This document shows positions 25,263-34,518 of a stretch of DNA of 64,000 nucleotides, one piece after another. A program made the position numbers and the translations under genes. The DNA comes from Flexivirga endophytica (GTDB lineage Bacteria > Actinomycetota > Actinomycetes > Actinomycetales > Dermatophilaceae): positions 496,001 to 560,000 of the forward strand of contig NZ_BMHI01000001.1 in NCBI RefSeq assembly GCF_014640635.1, in the 5' to 3' direction. Within the stretch, counting starts at the first letter, position 1, and each line of letters begins with the position of its first letter. A model generated the notes under the pieces. The model saw nothing but the letters and a program-made list of their open reading frames with translations. It was not told the DNA's origin and ran no database searches.

Positions 25263-26585
25263 ATGAGCGACGACACCCCCAACTGGTCCTTCGAGACGCG
25301 GCAGATCCACGCCGGCCAGACCGCCGACCCGGCGACCGGCGCGCTCGCGCTGCCGATCTACCAGACCACCTCCTACCAGTTCAACGACACCGACCACGCG
25401 GCGAACCTCTTCGGGTTGAAGGAATTCGGGAACATCTACACCCGTTTGATGAACCCGACGACCGACGTCGCGGAGAAGCGCATCGCGGACCTCGAGGGTG
25501 GTGTCGGCGCGCTGCTGGTCGCCTCCGGCCAGGCCGCCGAGACGCTGACCTTCCTCAACATCGTGCAGGCCGGTGACCACATCGTCGCCAGCCCGAGCCT
25601 GTATGGCGGCACGTTCAACCTCCTCAAGCACACGCTGCCCAAGCTCGGCATCGAGACCACGTTCGTGGAGGACCGGACCGACGCGGCGAACTGGGCGGCG
25701 GCGATCCGGCCGAACACCAAACTGGTCTTCGCCGAGACCATCTCCAACCCGAAGTCCGAGGTCCTCGACATCGAGGCGGTTGCCAAGGTCGCGCACGACC
25801 ACGGCGTGCCACTCGTCGTCGACAACACGATCGCCACGCCGTTCCTGCTGCGTCCGATCGAGCACGGCGCGGACATCGTGATCCACTCGGCGACGAAATA
25901 CCTTGGCGGCCACGGCAACTCGATCGCGGGTGCCATCGTCGACAGCGGCAACTTCGACTTCGCCAAGGACCCGGAGAAGTTCCTCGGTTTCAACACTCCG
26001 GACGAGGCCTACCACGGCCTGGTCTACGCGCGGGACCTCGGTGTCGGCAGCCCGCTCGGCGCGAACCTCGCGTTCATCCTCAAGGCTCGCGTGCAGTTGC
26101 TGCGCGACCTCGGCTCGGCCGTGTCGCCGTTCAATTCCTTCCTCATCGAGCAGGGCATCGAGACGCTGAGCCTGCGTGTCGAGCGGCACGTCGCCAACAC
26201 GCGCAAGGTCGCCGAGTGGCTGCAGGACCAGGAGCAGGTCGAGTCGGTGCGCTGGGCGTCCTTGCCGGGCAACGAATACTACGAACTGGCGCAGAAGTAC
26301 ACGCCGCTCGGAGCCGGCGCGGTGCTTGCCTTCGAGATCGCCGGTGGCATCGAAGCCGGCAAGAAGTTCGTCGAGGCGCTGACGCTGCACTCGCACGTCG
26401 CCAACATCGGTGACGTCCGGTCGCTGGCGATCCACCCGGCCTCCACGACGCACTCGCAGGGCCCGGACGAGGACCGCCTCGCCGCGGGGGTGACCCCCGG
26501 TCTGGTGCGCCTGTCCGTCGGCATCGAGCACGTCGACGACATCATCGCCGACCTCGAGCAGGGCTTCCGCGCCGCGAAGGGCTGA
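25263..26585 (+). CDS. metY: O-acetylhomoserine sulfhydrylase
   Basis: A 440-aa PLP enzyme of the Cys/Met metabolism family, in the O-acetylhomoserine aminocarboxypropyltransferase branch (about 430 aa, starting with the ETRQIHAGQ motif). The PLP lysine is in HSATKYLGGHG at about residue 211, and the C-terminal SLAIHPASTTHSQ is diagnostic for this family. It forms homocysteine from O-acetylhomoserine and sulfide, using the product of metX at 44013. ATG 25263 follows GGAAGG; the longer open frame includes the riboswitch and is not coding. Confidence 0.94.
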   Translation: MSDDTPNWSFETRQIHAGQTADPATGALALPIYQTTSYQFNDTDHAANLFGLKEFGNIYTRLMNPTTDVAEKRIADLEGGVGALLVASGQAAETLTFLNIVQAGDHIVASPSLYGGTFNLLKHTLPKLGIETTFVEDRTDAANWAAAIRPNTKLVFAETISNPKSEVLDIEAVAKVAHDHGVPLVVDNTIATPFLLRPIEHGADIVIHSATKYLGGHGNSIAGAIVDSGNFDFAKDPEKFLGFNTPDEAYHGLVYARDLGVGSPLGANLAFILKARVQLLRDLGSAVSPFNSFLIEQGIETLSLRVERHVANTRKVAEWLQDQEQVESVRWASLPGNEYYELAQKYTPLGAGAVLAFEIAGGIEAGKKFVEALTLHSHVANIGDVRSLAIHPASTTHSQGPDEDRLAAGVTPGLVRLSVGIEHVDDIIADLEQGFRAAKG

Positions 26586-26618
26586 ACCCGGCACGGATCG
26601 AGCGGCGTACCCACGCAT

Positions 26619-26659
26619 TGAGCGGCATACGGAATCGGCCGGATTCCGTATGCCGCTCA
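26619..26659. terminator. perfect hairpin downstream of metY built from an inverted GTATGCCG pair
   Basis: Arms 26619-26636 and 26642-26659 form an 18-bp perfect stem with a 5-base loop. The arms contain CGGCATAC and GTATGCCG, the window-wide repeat motif in inverted orientation. It lies 34 bp after the metY stop, consistent with a factor-independent terminator (no U tract, as common in this group). Confidence 0.75.
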
Positions 26660-26774
26660 GTCCGTCCGTGCGCCGGTCGATCGGAAAATCGGTTGACCGC
26701 GCCGGCATACGACGGGAAGGCTGGGCGCGCACACACCGGCGGCATACGTTCCGCCTCGAGGAGAGGAGTCAGTG

Positions 26775-26873
26775 ATGGCAGAAGGACAGGGCACGCTGCC
26801 CGCTTTCAGGCTCTTCCTCGATCGGAGTTTCACGTATGACGCAACACCCGGAGGCTGCCGCCTCCTCGCTTGA
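26775..26873 (+). CDS. possible 32-aa leader peptide overlapping the RIO kinase start
   Basis: ATG 26775 follows AGGAGAGGAG and opens a 32-codon frame that ends inside the RIO kinase gene (overlap from 26836). The ribosome site in front of it is better than the one before the kinase ATG, so it might couple or attenuate kinase translation. The peptide resembles nothing known, and it may be spurious. Confidence 0.3.
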   Translation: MAEGQGTLPAFRLFLDRSFTYDATPGGCRLLA

Positions 26874-27693
26874 TGACCGTTTCACCTTCTCCTACCAGCA
26901 GATCGGCGAGCTGGACGATGACCAGCGCTGGTCCACCTGGGGGAGTTGCCAGCCGCTGAGCCGTGGCCCCCAGCCGTGGCCGGACTGGATCATCACCGAC
27001 GACGCCGCCGTCGACACCGAGCTCGGGATCCTCAAGACCGGCAAGGAAGCCGACGTCTTCCTGCTCGAACGCTCCGCCCCACTCGACGACCGCAGCGTGG
27101 TGCTCGCCGCGAAGCGCTACCGCGACTCGTCGCATCGGACGTTCCACCGAACCACCGACTACACCGACGGCCGCAAGCTGCCGAAGAAGGGCGGCCGCGA
27201 GGCGCGCGCGATGGCCAAGAGCACGTCCTTCGGCAAGTCGGTCGCCGCAGGCATGTGGGCGTGGGCCGAGTGGGAGTCGCTGGTGCGGTTCCACTCCGCC
27301 GGACTGCCGGTGCCCTACCCGGTCCAGGTGGACGGCACCGAGATCCTGATGGAGCTCGTGCTCGGCGACGACGGTGCGCCCGCACCGCGGCTGGCGGCCA
27401 CCCGACCGGACCGGAAACTGTTGGAATCATTGTGGTCACAGCTGACCGGCGCCATCACTGGACTGGCAGCGCTCGGTTGCGTGCACGGCGACCTGTCGGC
27501 ATACAACCTGCTCGTGTCGGGGGAGCGGCTGGTGCTGATCGACCTGCCCCAGACCGTCGACCTCTTCGCGAATCCGCACGGCATGGAGATGCTGCAGCGT
27601 GACTGCACCAACGTGGCCACCTGGTTCCGCGCACGAGGCTTGGACGTCGACGGTGAGGAGTTGTTCGGCGACGTGGTTGCGCGAGCGGTCTGA
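26836..27693 (+). CDS. RIO-family serine protein kinase
   Basis: A 285-aa RIO1-like atypical kinase. The nucleotide-binding segment GKEADVFLLE is near residues 70-79, with an AAKRYRD lysine nearby. The catalytic loop HGDLSAYNLLV is at about 217-227, and the metal-binding LIDLPQ (in place of DFG) at about 234-239. These loops are characteristic of RIO1. Bacterial homologues are poorly characterised; the archaeal and eukaryotic proteins act in small-subunit ribosome maturation. It is followed 90 bp later by the HrpA helicase gene on the same strand. The start has only a weak Shine-Dalgarno. Confidence 0.88.
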   Translation: MTQHPEAAASSLDDRFTFSYQQIGELDDDQRWSTWGSCQPLSRGPQPWPDWIITDDAAVDTELGILKTGKEADVFLLERSAPLDDRSVVLAAKRYRDSSHRTFHRTTDYTDGRKLPKKGGREARAMAKSTSFGKSVAAGMWAWAEWESLVRFHSAGLPVPYPVQVDGTEILMELVLGDDGAPAPRLAATRPDRKLLESLWSQLTGAITGLAALGCVHGDLSAYNLLVSGERLVLIDLPQTVDLFANPHGMEMLQRDCTNVATWFRARGLDVDGEELFGDVVARAV

Positions 27694-27783
27694 GTGGGCC
27701 AGGCCGGCCGGGCGGTGTCGACGATCGGGGGATCGCGTCCGCCCGGCGAAATGCATGCGACGGGTGCCGGGAGGCCTGCGACA

Positions 27784-30700
27784 ATGGAGCCGATCACCAT
27801 GACCTCACCTGACTCCTCCGCGCCCGCAAGCCGCCGCTCCCGTGGCCGCCGTGGCCGTAACGGCGGACGGCAGGACGGACGCCGGCCGCCCCGGGAGACG
27901 TCGGAGCAGCGCGAAGCGCGCCGTGCACACCGACGCACTCTCGTCCCGGCCATCACCTATCCCGAGCAACTTCCGGTCAGCGCGGCCAAGGACGAGATAG
28001 CCGCCGCGATCCGCGACCATCAGGTCGTTGTCATCGCCGGTGAGACCGGCTCGGGCAAGACCACCCAGCTGCCGAAGATCTGCCTGGAGCTGGGACGCGG
28101 CCTCGACGGGATGATCGGGCACACCCAGCCGCGGCGCATCGCCGCCCGGTCGGTCTCCGAGCGCGTGGCCGAGGAGTTGGACGTCACGCTCGGTGAAACC
28201 GTCGGCTATCAGATGCGATTCGCCGATCACACGAGCAAGGACTCGCTGATCAAGGTGATGACCGACGGCGTGCTGTTGTCGGAGATGCAGCGGGACCGCG
28301 ATCTGCGGCGCTACGACACGTTGATCATCGACGAGGCGCACGAGCGGTCGCTCAACATCGACTTCATCCTGGGTTATTTACGGCAGCTGTTGCCGCGCCG
28401 TCCTGACCTGAAGGTGATCATCACCTCGGCCACCATCGATCCGCAACGGTTCGCCGATCACTTCAGCCTCGAGGGACACCCGCCGGTGCCGGTCATCGAG
28501 GTGTCCGGCCGCACCTACCCGGTCGAGGTGCGTTACCGGCCGTTGGTGCGAATGGAGGGTGAGCAGGAGGTCGACGTCGATCAGGTGACCGGCATCACCG
28601 ACGCGGTCACCGAGTTGTGGGCGGAAGCTCGTGCTGATGGGGGTCCGCAGGATGTGCTGGTCTTCTGCTCGGGAGAGCGTGAGATCCGTGACGCCGCAGA
28701 CGCATTGACCGCACTGCAGTTGCCGAGCACGGAGGTCCTGCCGCTCTTCGCCCGACTGTCCACGGCCGAGCAGCACCGGGTCTTCAAGAGGTCCGGCAAG
28801 CGACGGATCATCCTGGCCACCAACGTCGCCGAGACCTCGCTGACCGTTCCCGGCATCCGGTATGTCGTCGACACCGGCACCGCCCGCATTTCCCGCTACA
28901 GCCAGCGCACCAAGGTGCAGCGACTGCCGATCGAGCCCATCTCCAAGGCCTCCGCGCGGCAACGCTCCGGCCGTTGCGGGCGCATCGCCGACGGCGTCTG
29001 CATCCGGCTGTATGCCGAAGAGGACTTCGATGCCCGCCCCGACTTCACCGACCCGGAGATCCTGCGCACCAACCTGGCGTCCGTCATCCTGCAGATGACC
29101 TCTCTCGGACTGGGCGACGTCGCTCGCTTCCCGTTCCTCGAGCCGCCCGACGCGCGCCAGATCACCGACGGTGTGCGCCTGCTGCAGGAACTCGGCGCGA
29201 TCCAGGAGAGAGGGACGCAACAGCGGCGTGCCCTGACGCCATACGGGCGCACGATCGCGGCATTGCCGATCGATCCACGGCTGGCCCGCATGCTCGTCGC
29301 CGCTGCCGAGAACGGCTCACTGCGTGAGGTGCTCGTCATCGTGGCGGCCCTGTCGATCCAGGACCCGCGCGAGCGGCCCGCCGACGCACAGGCGCAGGCC
29401 GACCAGTCGCACGCGCGGTTCAAGCACGAGACCAGTGATTTCCTCAGCCTGCTCAACCTGTGGCGCTACCTCAAGGAGCAGCGGAACACGCTGTCCAGCA
29501 GCGCTTTCCGCCGCATGTGCAAGCGCGAATACCTGCACTACCTGCGCATCCGCGAGTGGCAGGACCTGCACGCCCAGCTCAAACGCGTCGCCAAGCAGCA
29601 CGACCTGACACCGAGCGACAACCCGGCAGGAGAGGACGCCATACACCAGGCATTGCTGGCGGGATTGCTCTCCCAGATCGGCCTGCGTGATCCCGACAAG
29701 CGGGATTACCAGGGGTCGCGCGGCGCGCGCTTCTCGGTCCAACCCGGGTCGACGCTGTTCCGCCGGCAGCCCGACTACGTGATGTCTGCCGAACTCGTCG
29801 AGACCACCCGCCTGTGGGCGCGCACCAATGCACGGATCGACCCGGCGTGGGCCGAGCGACTCGGTGAGCACCTGGTGAAAAGGCAATACGCAGAACCACA
29901 TTGGTCCCGCAAACGCGGGAGCGTGATGGCCGCCGAGCGCATCACCCTGTATGGCGTGCCCCTCGTTGCCGGCCGCCAGGTGTCCTACGGCTCGATCGAC
30001 CCGGAGCTGTGCCGCGAGCTGTTCATCCGCAATGCGCTCGTCGAGGGCGACTGGGAGACCCGACACGCGTTCTTCCGCGACAACCGGCAGCTCGTGGCGC
30101 GTATCGCCGACCTGGAAGCGCGCGCCCGCCGCCGTGACCTGCTGGTGGGCGACGACGAGCTCTTCGACTTCTACGACGCGCGCATCCCCGAATCCGTCGT
30201 CTCCGCAGTGCATTTCGACAGCTGGTGGAAGACCGAGAGCCGCAAGAACCCGAAGCTGCTGACTCTCACCGAGGACATCCTGCTGCGTGACGACGCGGAC
30301 GCCGTCGACGCCACGGACTATCCGAAGAGCTGGCGGCAGGGCGACCTCAAACTCCGGCTGACCTACCAGTTCGAGCCGGGTTCGGACGCCGACGGTGTGA
30401 CGGCACATCTACCGCTCGATCAGCTCAACCAGGTCACTGACGACGGGTTCGACTGGCTGGTGCCGGGCGTGCGCGAGGAGTTGGTCACCGCGCTGATCCG
30501 CGCGCTGCCCAAGGCGACCCGCCGCAACTTCGTGCCCGCCCCGGACCATGCCCGCAAGGTGCTCCCGCAGCTCGACCCCGATGCGGGACCGATCACCGAA
30601 GAGCTCGGCGCGGCGCTGCGCGCGCAGACCGGTGTCGCCGTGCCGTCGGCGGAGTGGGACTGGTCCCGCGTCCCCGATCACCTGCGGATGACCTTCCGCG

Positions 30701-31695
30701 TGGAGGACTCCCGCGGCCGCCGCCTCGACGAGGGCAAGGACCTGGCGACCCTGCAGGAGAAGCTGGCGGGCAAGGTGCGCGGTGCCGTCTCGAAGGCCGC
30801 CGCCGACATCGAGCGCACCGGGCTGACCACCTGGGACCTCGACGAGCTGCCGGCGACCTACGAGCAGCGCCACGGCCGGCGCACCATCCAGGGGTTCCCG
30901 TCGCTCGTCGACCACGGAGACGCCGTCGCACTCGAGGTGCTGCCCACCGCCTCGGAGCAGGCGTACGCGACCCGGCTCGGCATCCGCCGGCTGGTGCTGC
31001 TCGGCGTCGACGTGCCGTGGAAACGGATCGAGGGACTCTTCACCATCCGCCAACGGCTCGCCCTCGGCAACAACCCGCACGGCAGCACCCGTGCCCTGAT
31101 GGACGACGTGCTGGCCGCGGCGGTCGACGACATCATCGCCCGCGACCTGCCCGAGGGCACGGTGCGCGACAAGGCACAGTTCGAGGACGCGTTGCGCGTC
31201 GTGCGCCAGCAGATCGCGCCGCGCGTGGTCACAGCCGTCGAAGCGCTCGCGCCGGTGCTGGACCACGCCCGCGAGGTGCGGCTCGCGCTGGACGCCATGA
31301 CCCAGCCGTCGGTGGCGCAGTTGCGTGCCGCGCTCGAGCACCAGCTGAGCGACCTGGTCCACCCCGGGTTCGTCGCCGAGACCGGTGTCGCCCGGTTGCG
31401 AGACCTGGACCGCTACCTGCGGGCCATGCTCGAACGGATCGCGAAGGCGCCATCGGACCTGGCCCGCGACCGGCAGCGCGCGGACGACGTCGCTGTGGTC
31501 GAGGAGGAGCGCCGCAAGCTGCTGGCGAACCTGCCGAAGGCGCGCCATACGGACCCGGACGTGATCGATCTGCGCTGGCAGCTCGAGGAGCTGCGGGTGA
31601 GCCTGTTCGCGCAACGGCTGGGCACCGCCAGACCCGTGTCGCCCAAGCGGATCTACCAGGCGATGGACGCCGTGGAGGACGCCGCCGGGCGGTGA
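27784..31695 (+). CDS. hrpA: ATP-dependent RNA helicase HrpA
   Basis: A 1303-aa DEAH-box helicase of full HrpA length. The Arg-rich N-terminus is followed by Walker A GETGSGKTTQ (about 86-95), the DEAH box IIDEAHERS (about 180-188), the SAT motif ITSATIDP, motif VI QRSGRCGR, the HA2/OB-fold region, and a long C-terminal DUF3418 domain that is specific for bacterial HrpA. It unwinds structured RNA, and in E. coli it rescues stalled ribosomes. ATG 27784 has GGGAGG nine bases upstream; ATG 27799 and an upstream GTG are alternatives. Confidence 0.93.
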   Translation: MEPITMTSPDSSAPASRRSRGRRGRNGGRQDGRRPPRETSEQREARRAHRRTLVPAITYPEQLPVSAAKDEIAAAIRDHQVVVIAGETGSGKTTQLPKICLELGRGLDGMIGHTQPRRIAARSVSERVAEELDVTLGETVGYQMRFADHTSKDSLIKVMTDGVLLSEMQRDRDLRRYDTLIIDEAHERSLNIDFILGYLRQLLPRRPDLKVIITSATIDPQRFADHFSLEGHPPVPVIEVSGRTYPVEVRYRPLVRMEGEQEVDVDQVTGITDAVTELWAEARADGGPQDVLVFCSGEREIRDAADALTALQLPSTEVLPLFARLSTAEQHRVFKRSGKRRIILATNVAETSLTVPGIRYVVDTGTARISRYSQRTKVQRLPIEPISKASARQRSGRCGRIADGVCIRLYAEEDFDARPDFTDPEILRTNLASVILQMTSLGLGDVARFPFLEPPDARQITDGVRLLQELGAIQERGTQQRRALTPYGRTIAALPIDPRLARMLVAAAENGSLREVLVIVAALSIQDPRERPADAQAQADQSHARFKHETSDFLSLLNLWRYLKEQRNTLSSSAFRRMCKREYLHYLRIREWQDLHAQLKRVAKQHDLTPSDNPAGEDAIHQALLAGLLSQIGLRDPDKRDYQGSRGARFSVQPGSTLFRRQPDYVMSAELVETTRLWARTNARIDPAWAERLGEHLVKRQYAEPHWSRKRGSVMAAERITLYGVPLVAGRQVSYGSIDPELCRELFIRNALVEGDWETRHAFFRDNRQLVARIADLEARARRRDLLVGDDELFDFYDARIPESVVSAVHFDSWWKTESRKNPKLLTLTEDILLRDDADAVDATDYPKSWRQGDLKLRLTYQFEPGSDADGVTAHLPLDQLNQVTDDGFDWLVPGVREELVTALIRALPKATRRNFVPAPDHARKVLPQLDPDAGPITEELGAALRAQTGVAVPSAEWDWSRVPDHLRMTFRVEDSRGRRLDEGKDLATLQEKLAGKVRGAVSKAAADIERTGLTTWDLDELPATYEQRHGRRTIQGFPSLVDHGDAVALEVLPTASEQAYATRLGIRRLVLLGVDVPWKRIEGLFTIRQRLALGNNPHGSTRALMDDVLAAAVDDIIARDLPEGTVRDKAQFEDALRVVRQQIAPRVVTAVEALAPVLDHAREVRLALDAMTQPSVAQLRAALEHQLSDLVHPGFVAETGVARLRDLDRYLRAMLERIAKAPSDLARDRQRADDVAVVEEERRKLLANLPKARHTDPDVIDLRWQLEELRVSLFAQRLGTARPVSPKRIYQAMDAVEDAAGR

Positions 31696-31769
31696 CCCAG
31701 CCCCGCGGGGAATCCTGCAGCGCCGCGTGGCGTTCCCCTTCAGGAAGCCACCAACTCCAGGAGTATGTC

Positions 31770-32726
31770 GTGCAAGACCCGCGTGAGCTCTACCAGCTCG
31801 AGACCGACACACACGCCAGCGCGCTAGGCGCGCACACCATGGTGGTGTCGCTCGGCGGCCTGATCGACGCCGGGAACACCCAACAACTGTTGACCGCCCA
31901 CCTGCTGGGCACCCTCGAGCACTCGGTGGTGGCGTCCTTCGACGTCGACCAGCTGCTCGACTACCGCGGTCGTCGCCCGGTGATGACCTTCGATCGCGAC
32001 CGGTTCACCGAATACGCCGACCCGTCGCTGCTGCTCTACCGGATGACCGACGCCGAGGGCACGCCGTTCTACCTGCTCGCCGGCCCCGAGCCGGACTACC
32101 AGTGGGAGCGGATGATCGAGGCGATCCGGCAGCTGATCCGCCGCCTCGGTGTGCAGCTCGTGGTCAGCGCGCAGGGCATCCCCATGGGAGTGCCGCACAC
32201 CCGCCCGATCGGTATGACGCGCTTCGCGAGCAAGCCCTCGCTCATTCCGGACAACGACGCGCTCTTCGGGTCCGTCCAGGTGCCCGGCTCGCTGGACAGC
32301 CTGATGCACCTGCGCCTGGGCGAGTCCGGTGTGGACACGGTCGGTTTCGCCATACATGTGCCGCACTACCTGGCGCAGATGGACTTCGGTGACGCCGCGG
32401 TGGAGGCGCTGCGCGCGATCACCGGGCTGACCGGCCTGGACATCCCGGTGCACGAGTTGTCGGCACTGGCCGGACTGCACCGCGCGGAGATCTCCAAGCA
32501 GGTCGACGAGAACGACGAGGTCGGCGAGGTCGTGCACGGGCTGGAGGAGCAGTACGACGCCTTCACCGAGGGCCTCAAGCGCCAGAACCTGCTGGCCACC
32601 GAGATGGCCGAGCTGCCCAGCGCCGACGAGATCGGCGCCGAGCTGGAGAAGTTCCTGCGCGAGGAGGAGCCGGACGAGGCCGACGAGCACGGCAAAGGGT
32701 CGGACGGCCCGGACTTCTTGAGGTAG
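31770..32726 (+). CDS. PAC2-family protein
   Basis: A 318-aa protein with the PAC2 (proteasome assembly chaperone 2-like) fold, widespread in actinobacteria. The pattern FDVDQLLDYRGRRP, GPEPDYQWERM and GMTRFASKPSLI, with a helical acidic C-terminus (EELEKFLREEEPDEAD type), fits the family. Start GTG 31770 has AGGAG six bases upstream; the open frame extends further up only in the hrpA shadow. No biochemical function is established for bacterial members. It ends 4 bp before a tandem hairpin repeat. Confidence 0.85.
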   Translation: MQDPRELYQLETDTHASALGAHTMVVSLGGLIDAGNTQQLLTAHLLGTLEHSVVASFDVDQLLDYRGRRPVMTFDRDRFTEYADPSLLLYRMTDAEGTPFYLLAGPEPDYQWERMIEAIRQLIRRLGVQLVVSAQGIPMGVPHTRPIGMTRFASKPSLIPDNDALFGSVQVPGSLDSLMHLRLGESGVDTVGFAIHVPHYLAQMDFGDAAVEALRAITGLTGLDIPVHELSALAGLHRAEISKQVDENDEVGEVVHGLEEQYDAFTEGLKRQNLLATEMAELPSADEIGAELEKFLREEEPDEADEHGKGSDGPDFLR

Positions 32727-32729
32727 CCC

Positions 32730-32817
32730 GTACCAAAGTCTCCCCAGGGGAAGGTTGGGTACGCGCGGGCCAGGATGCCTGTACCAAAGTCTCCCCAGGG
32801 GAAGGTTGGGTACGCGC
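32730..32817. repeat. two 37-bp direct repeats, each a hairpin
   Basis: Copies at 32730-32766 and 32781-32817 are identical, with a period of 51 bp. Each runs from GTACC to GGGTACGCGC with CCCCAGGGG in the middle, so each can fold into a stem. They fill the space between the convergent PAC2 and polymerase genes. They may be a doubled terminator or a local copy of a dispersed repeat. Confidence 0.8.
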
Positions 32818-32845
32818 CGACCACCTCCGCACACCGGTCGACAGG

Positions 32846-34501
32846 TCAGTCCTTCGCTTCCGACCAGCGGTGTATGACGCGAGTGTCGGCGACGAACCGC
32901 ACCGGCGCACCGCCCGACCAGCGCCGCGCCGCAGCCTGCAACGCGTCGTCGACGGCCTGAGCCGTCTCGTCCGCGTGGGCCGCAGGCGCGTGCACCAGCA
33001 ACTCGTCGTGCAGGCACAACACGATCCGGCCGCCGAGTGGCCGCAGCGCGTCACGCACCGTCAGCGCCCACGCCTTGAAGAACTCCGCGGCCGCACCCTG
33101 CACGACCGCGTTGCGGGTGAACCTGCCGACCGCCCGGCGTCCGGTCTGATCGCCGGCCTCCCGGCCGCGCACGAAGCGGCCCCCATAGGTCAACACCGGG
33201 TCACCGCGCTCCCCGCTGTCGGCGGCCTCCCGCAGATACTCCAGAGCGCGCGGATAGGTGCGCTCCATGCGACGTAGGGCGTCTGCCGCAGGGCCGGACG
33301 TCTGGCCGTACATCGCCGCGAGCACCGCGATCTTGGCCGCCGGTCGGTCGAGGTTCAGCTGCGCCGCCACTGTCGCGTAGAGGTCGTCCTCGGCCGTCGC
33401 CGCCGCGAAGTCAGGATCCGCGGAAACAACTGCGAGTACACGGGGTTCGACCTGCCCGAGGTCGGCGCGCACCAGCACGTGCTCCGGCGCGGCGGCGATG
33501 CCCGGGCGCAGGGGAGTGGGCAGGCTGTGCAGTCCGGCGCCGGCTGTCATCCGCCCGGCACCGCCGTCGCATGCCGTCCAGGTGCCGCGCAATCGGGCGT
33601 CGACGCCGACGAAGCGGTCCAGCCAGGACCAGCCATAGGTGGTGGCGATGCGCTCGGCCTTGCGCCAGTCCAGCAGGGCGTCGACGACCGGGTGCATGTC
33701 CCGGTATGGCTCCAAGTGCCAAGCTCGCGTGTCGTCCACGCGAACACCCAATGATTGCAACAACTCCCGCACGTGCAGCGGATTCCGCAGATCGGTCGTG
33801 CCGCGCCCCGGCACGTGCCGCAGCACCAGCTCGTCGCGTGCAGCCCGGATCTGCGCGGCGTGCGCCTCGTCCCGAGGCCGGGGGCCGGCGATCGCCTCGA
33901 TCAGCTCCTCCAGGACCGCCCGGTCCACCGGCAAACCCTGCTCACCCAGCTCCACACAGAGCAGCGCCGCACCCGACTCGCTCGCCGCGGTGCTGGCCGC
34001 ATGCGCCCGTTGGCCCAGTAACCCTTGTTGCCGAACGGCAGCCGTCAGCGCCGCCTGCGCGAGCTCGCCGAGATGGTCGGCGCGCCAATCCATTTGGGAA
34101 CAGGACGGATTGAGATAGCCATCGGGTCGTACCGCGGCATCGTCGCCACCCACGACGTCGAAGAGGTCGCCCATCACCGGAGCCGGACGTCCGGCCGGGT
34201 CGAGCCCGGCAGCGACCGCCCAGATCTCCTCGGCATCCGTTTCGAACCCGCCCACCAGAAGCCGGTGTGCCTCGGTCAGGTCCCAGCAGCGGCGCAGCGC
34301 CAGCCCGGCTCGGACCAGGGGAGTGACGGCCTCGGCAGCCGACCACCAGACCCACCGCGGCGGGTCGGCAACGCTCGCCGCCTCACGTTCGCCGGCGAAC
34401 CGGACGAGGTCGGCGACCGTGCCGTCGACGTGCACGGCGTCGGGGGTGACGCACACCGCCCGATCACCCTGCACCGCCACGGCATACAGCGAACCCCGCA
34501 C
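32846..34501 (-). CDS. family A DNA polymerase without 5'-nuclease domain
   Basis: A 551-aa protein resembling the Klenow part of DNA polymerase I; actinobacterial homologues are annotated bifunctional 3'-5' exonuclease/DNA polymerase. Motif A is VRADLGQVEPRVLA, motif B AAKIAVLAAMYGQT and motif C IVLCLHDELLVHAP, all in order in the C-terminal half. The N-terminal part carries WDLTEAHRLL, but I do not see a DxE exonuclease motif, so proofreading is doubtful. The start is GTG 34501, 17 bp after the GH31 stop, since the frame above it belongs to the GH31 region. The role is probably repair or accessory synthesis. Confidence 0.8.
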   Translation of the reverse strand: MRGSLYAVAVQGDRAVCVTPDAVHVDGTVADLVRFAGEREAASVADPPRWVWWSAAEAVTPLVRAGLALRRCWDLTEAHRLLVGGFETDAEEIWAVAAGLDPAGRPAPVMGDLFDVVGGDDAAVRPDGYLNPSCSQMDWRADHLGELAQAALTAAVRQQGLLGQRAHAASTAASESGAALLCVELGEQGLPVDRAVLEELIEAIAGPRPRDEAHAAQIRAARDELVLRHVPGRGTTDLRNPLHVRELLQSLGVRVDDTRAWHLEPYRDMHPVVDALLDWRKAERIATTYGWSWLDRFVGVDARLRGTWTACDGGAGRMTAGAGLHSLPTPLRPGIAAAPEHVLVRADLGQVEPRVLAVVSADPDFAAATAEDDLYATVAAQLNLDRPAAKIAVLAAMYGQTSGPAADALRRMERTYPRALEYLREAADSGERGDPVLTYGGRFVRGREAGDQTGRRAVGRFTRNAVVQGAAAEFFKAWALTVRDALRPLGGRIVLCLHDELLVHAPAAHADETAQAVDDALQAAARRWSGGAPVRFVADTRVIHRWSEAKD

Positions 34502-34518
34502 CGGCTCATTGTGCCGTA

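Noticed and set aside
25092-26732. 546-codon minus-strand frame opposite metY
   Set aside because: It is a shadow of metY and its riboswitch; no recognisable protein.
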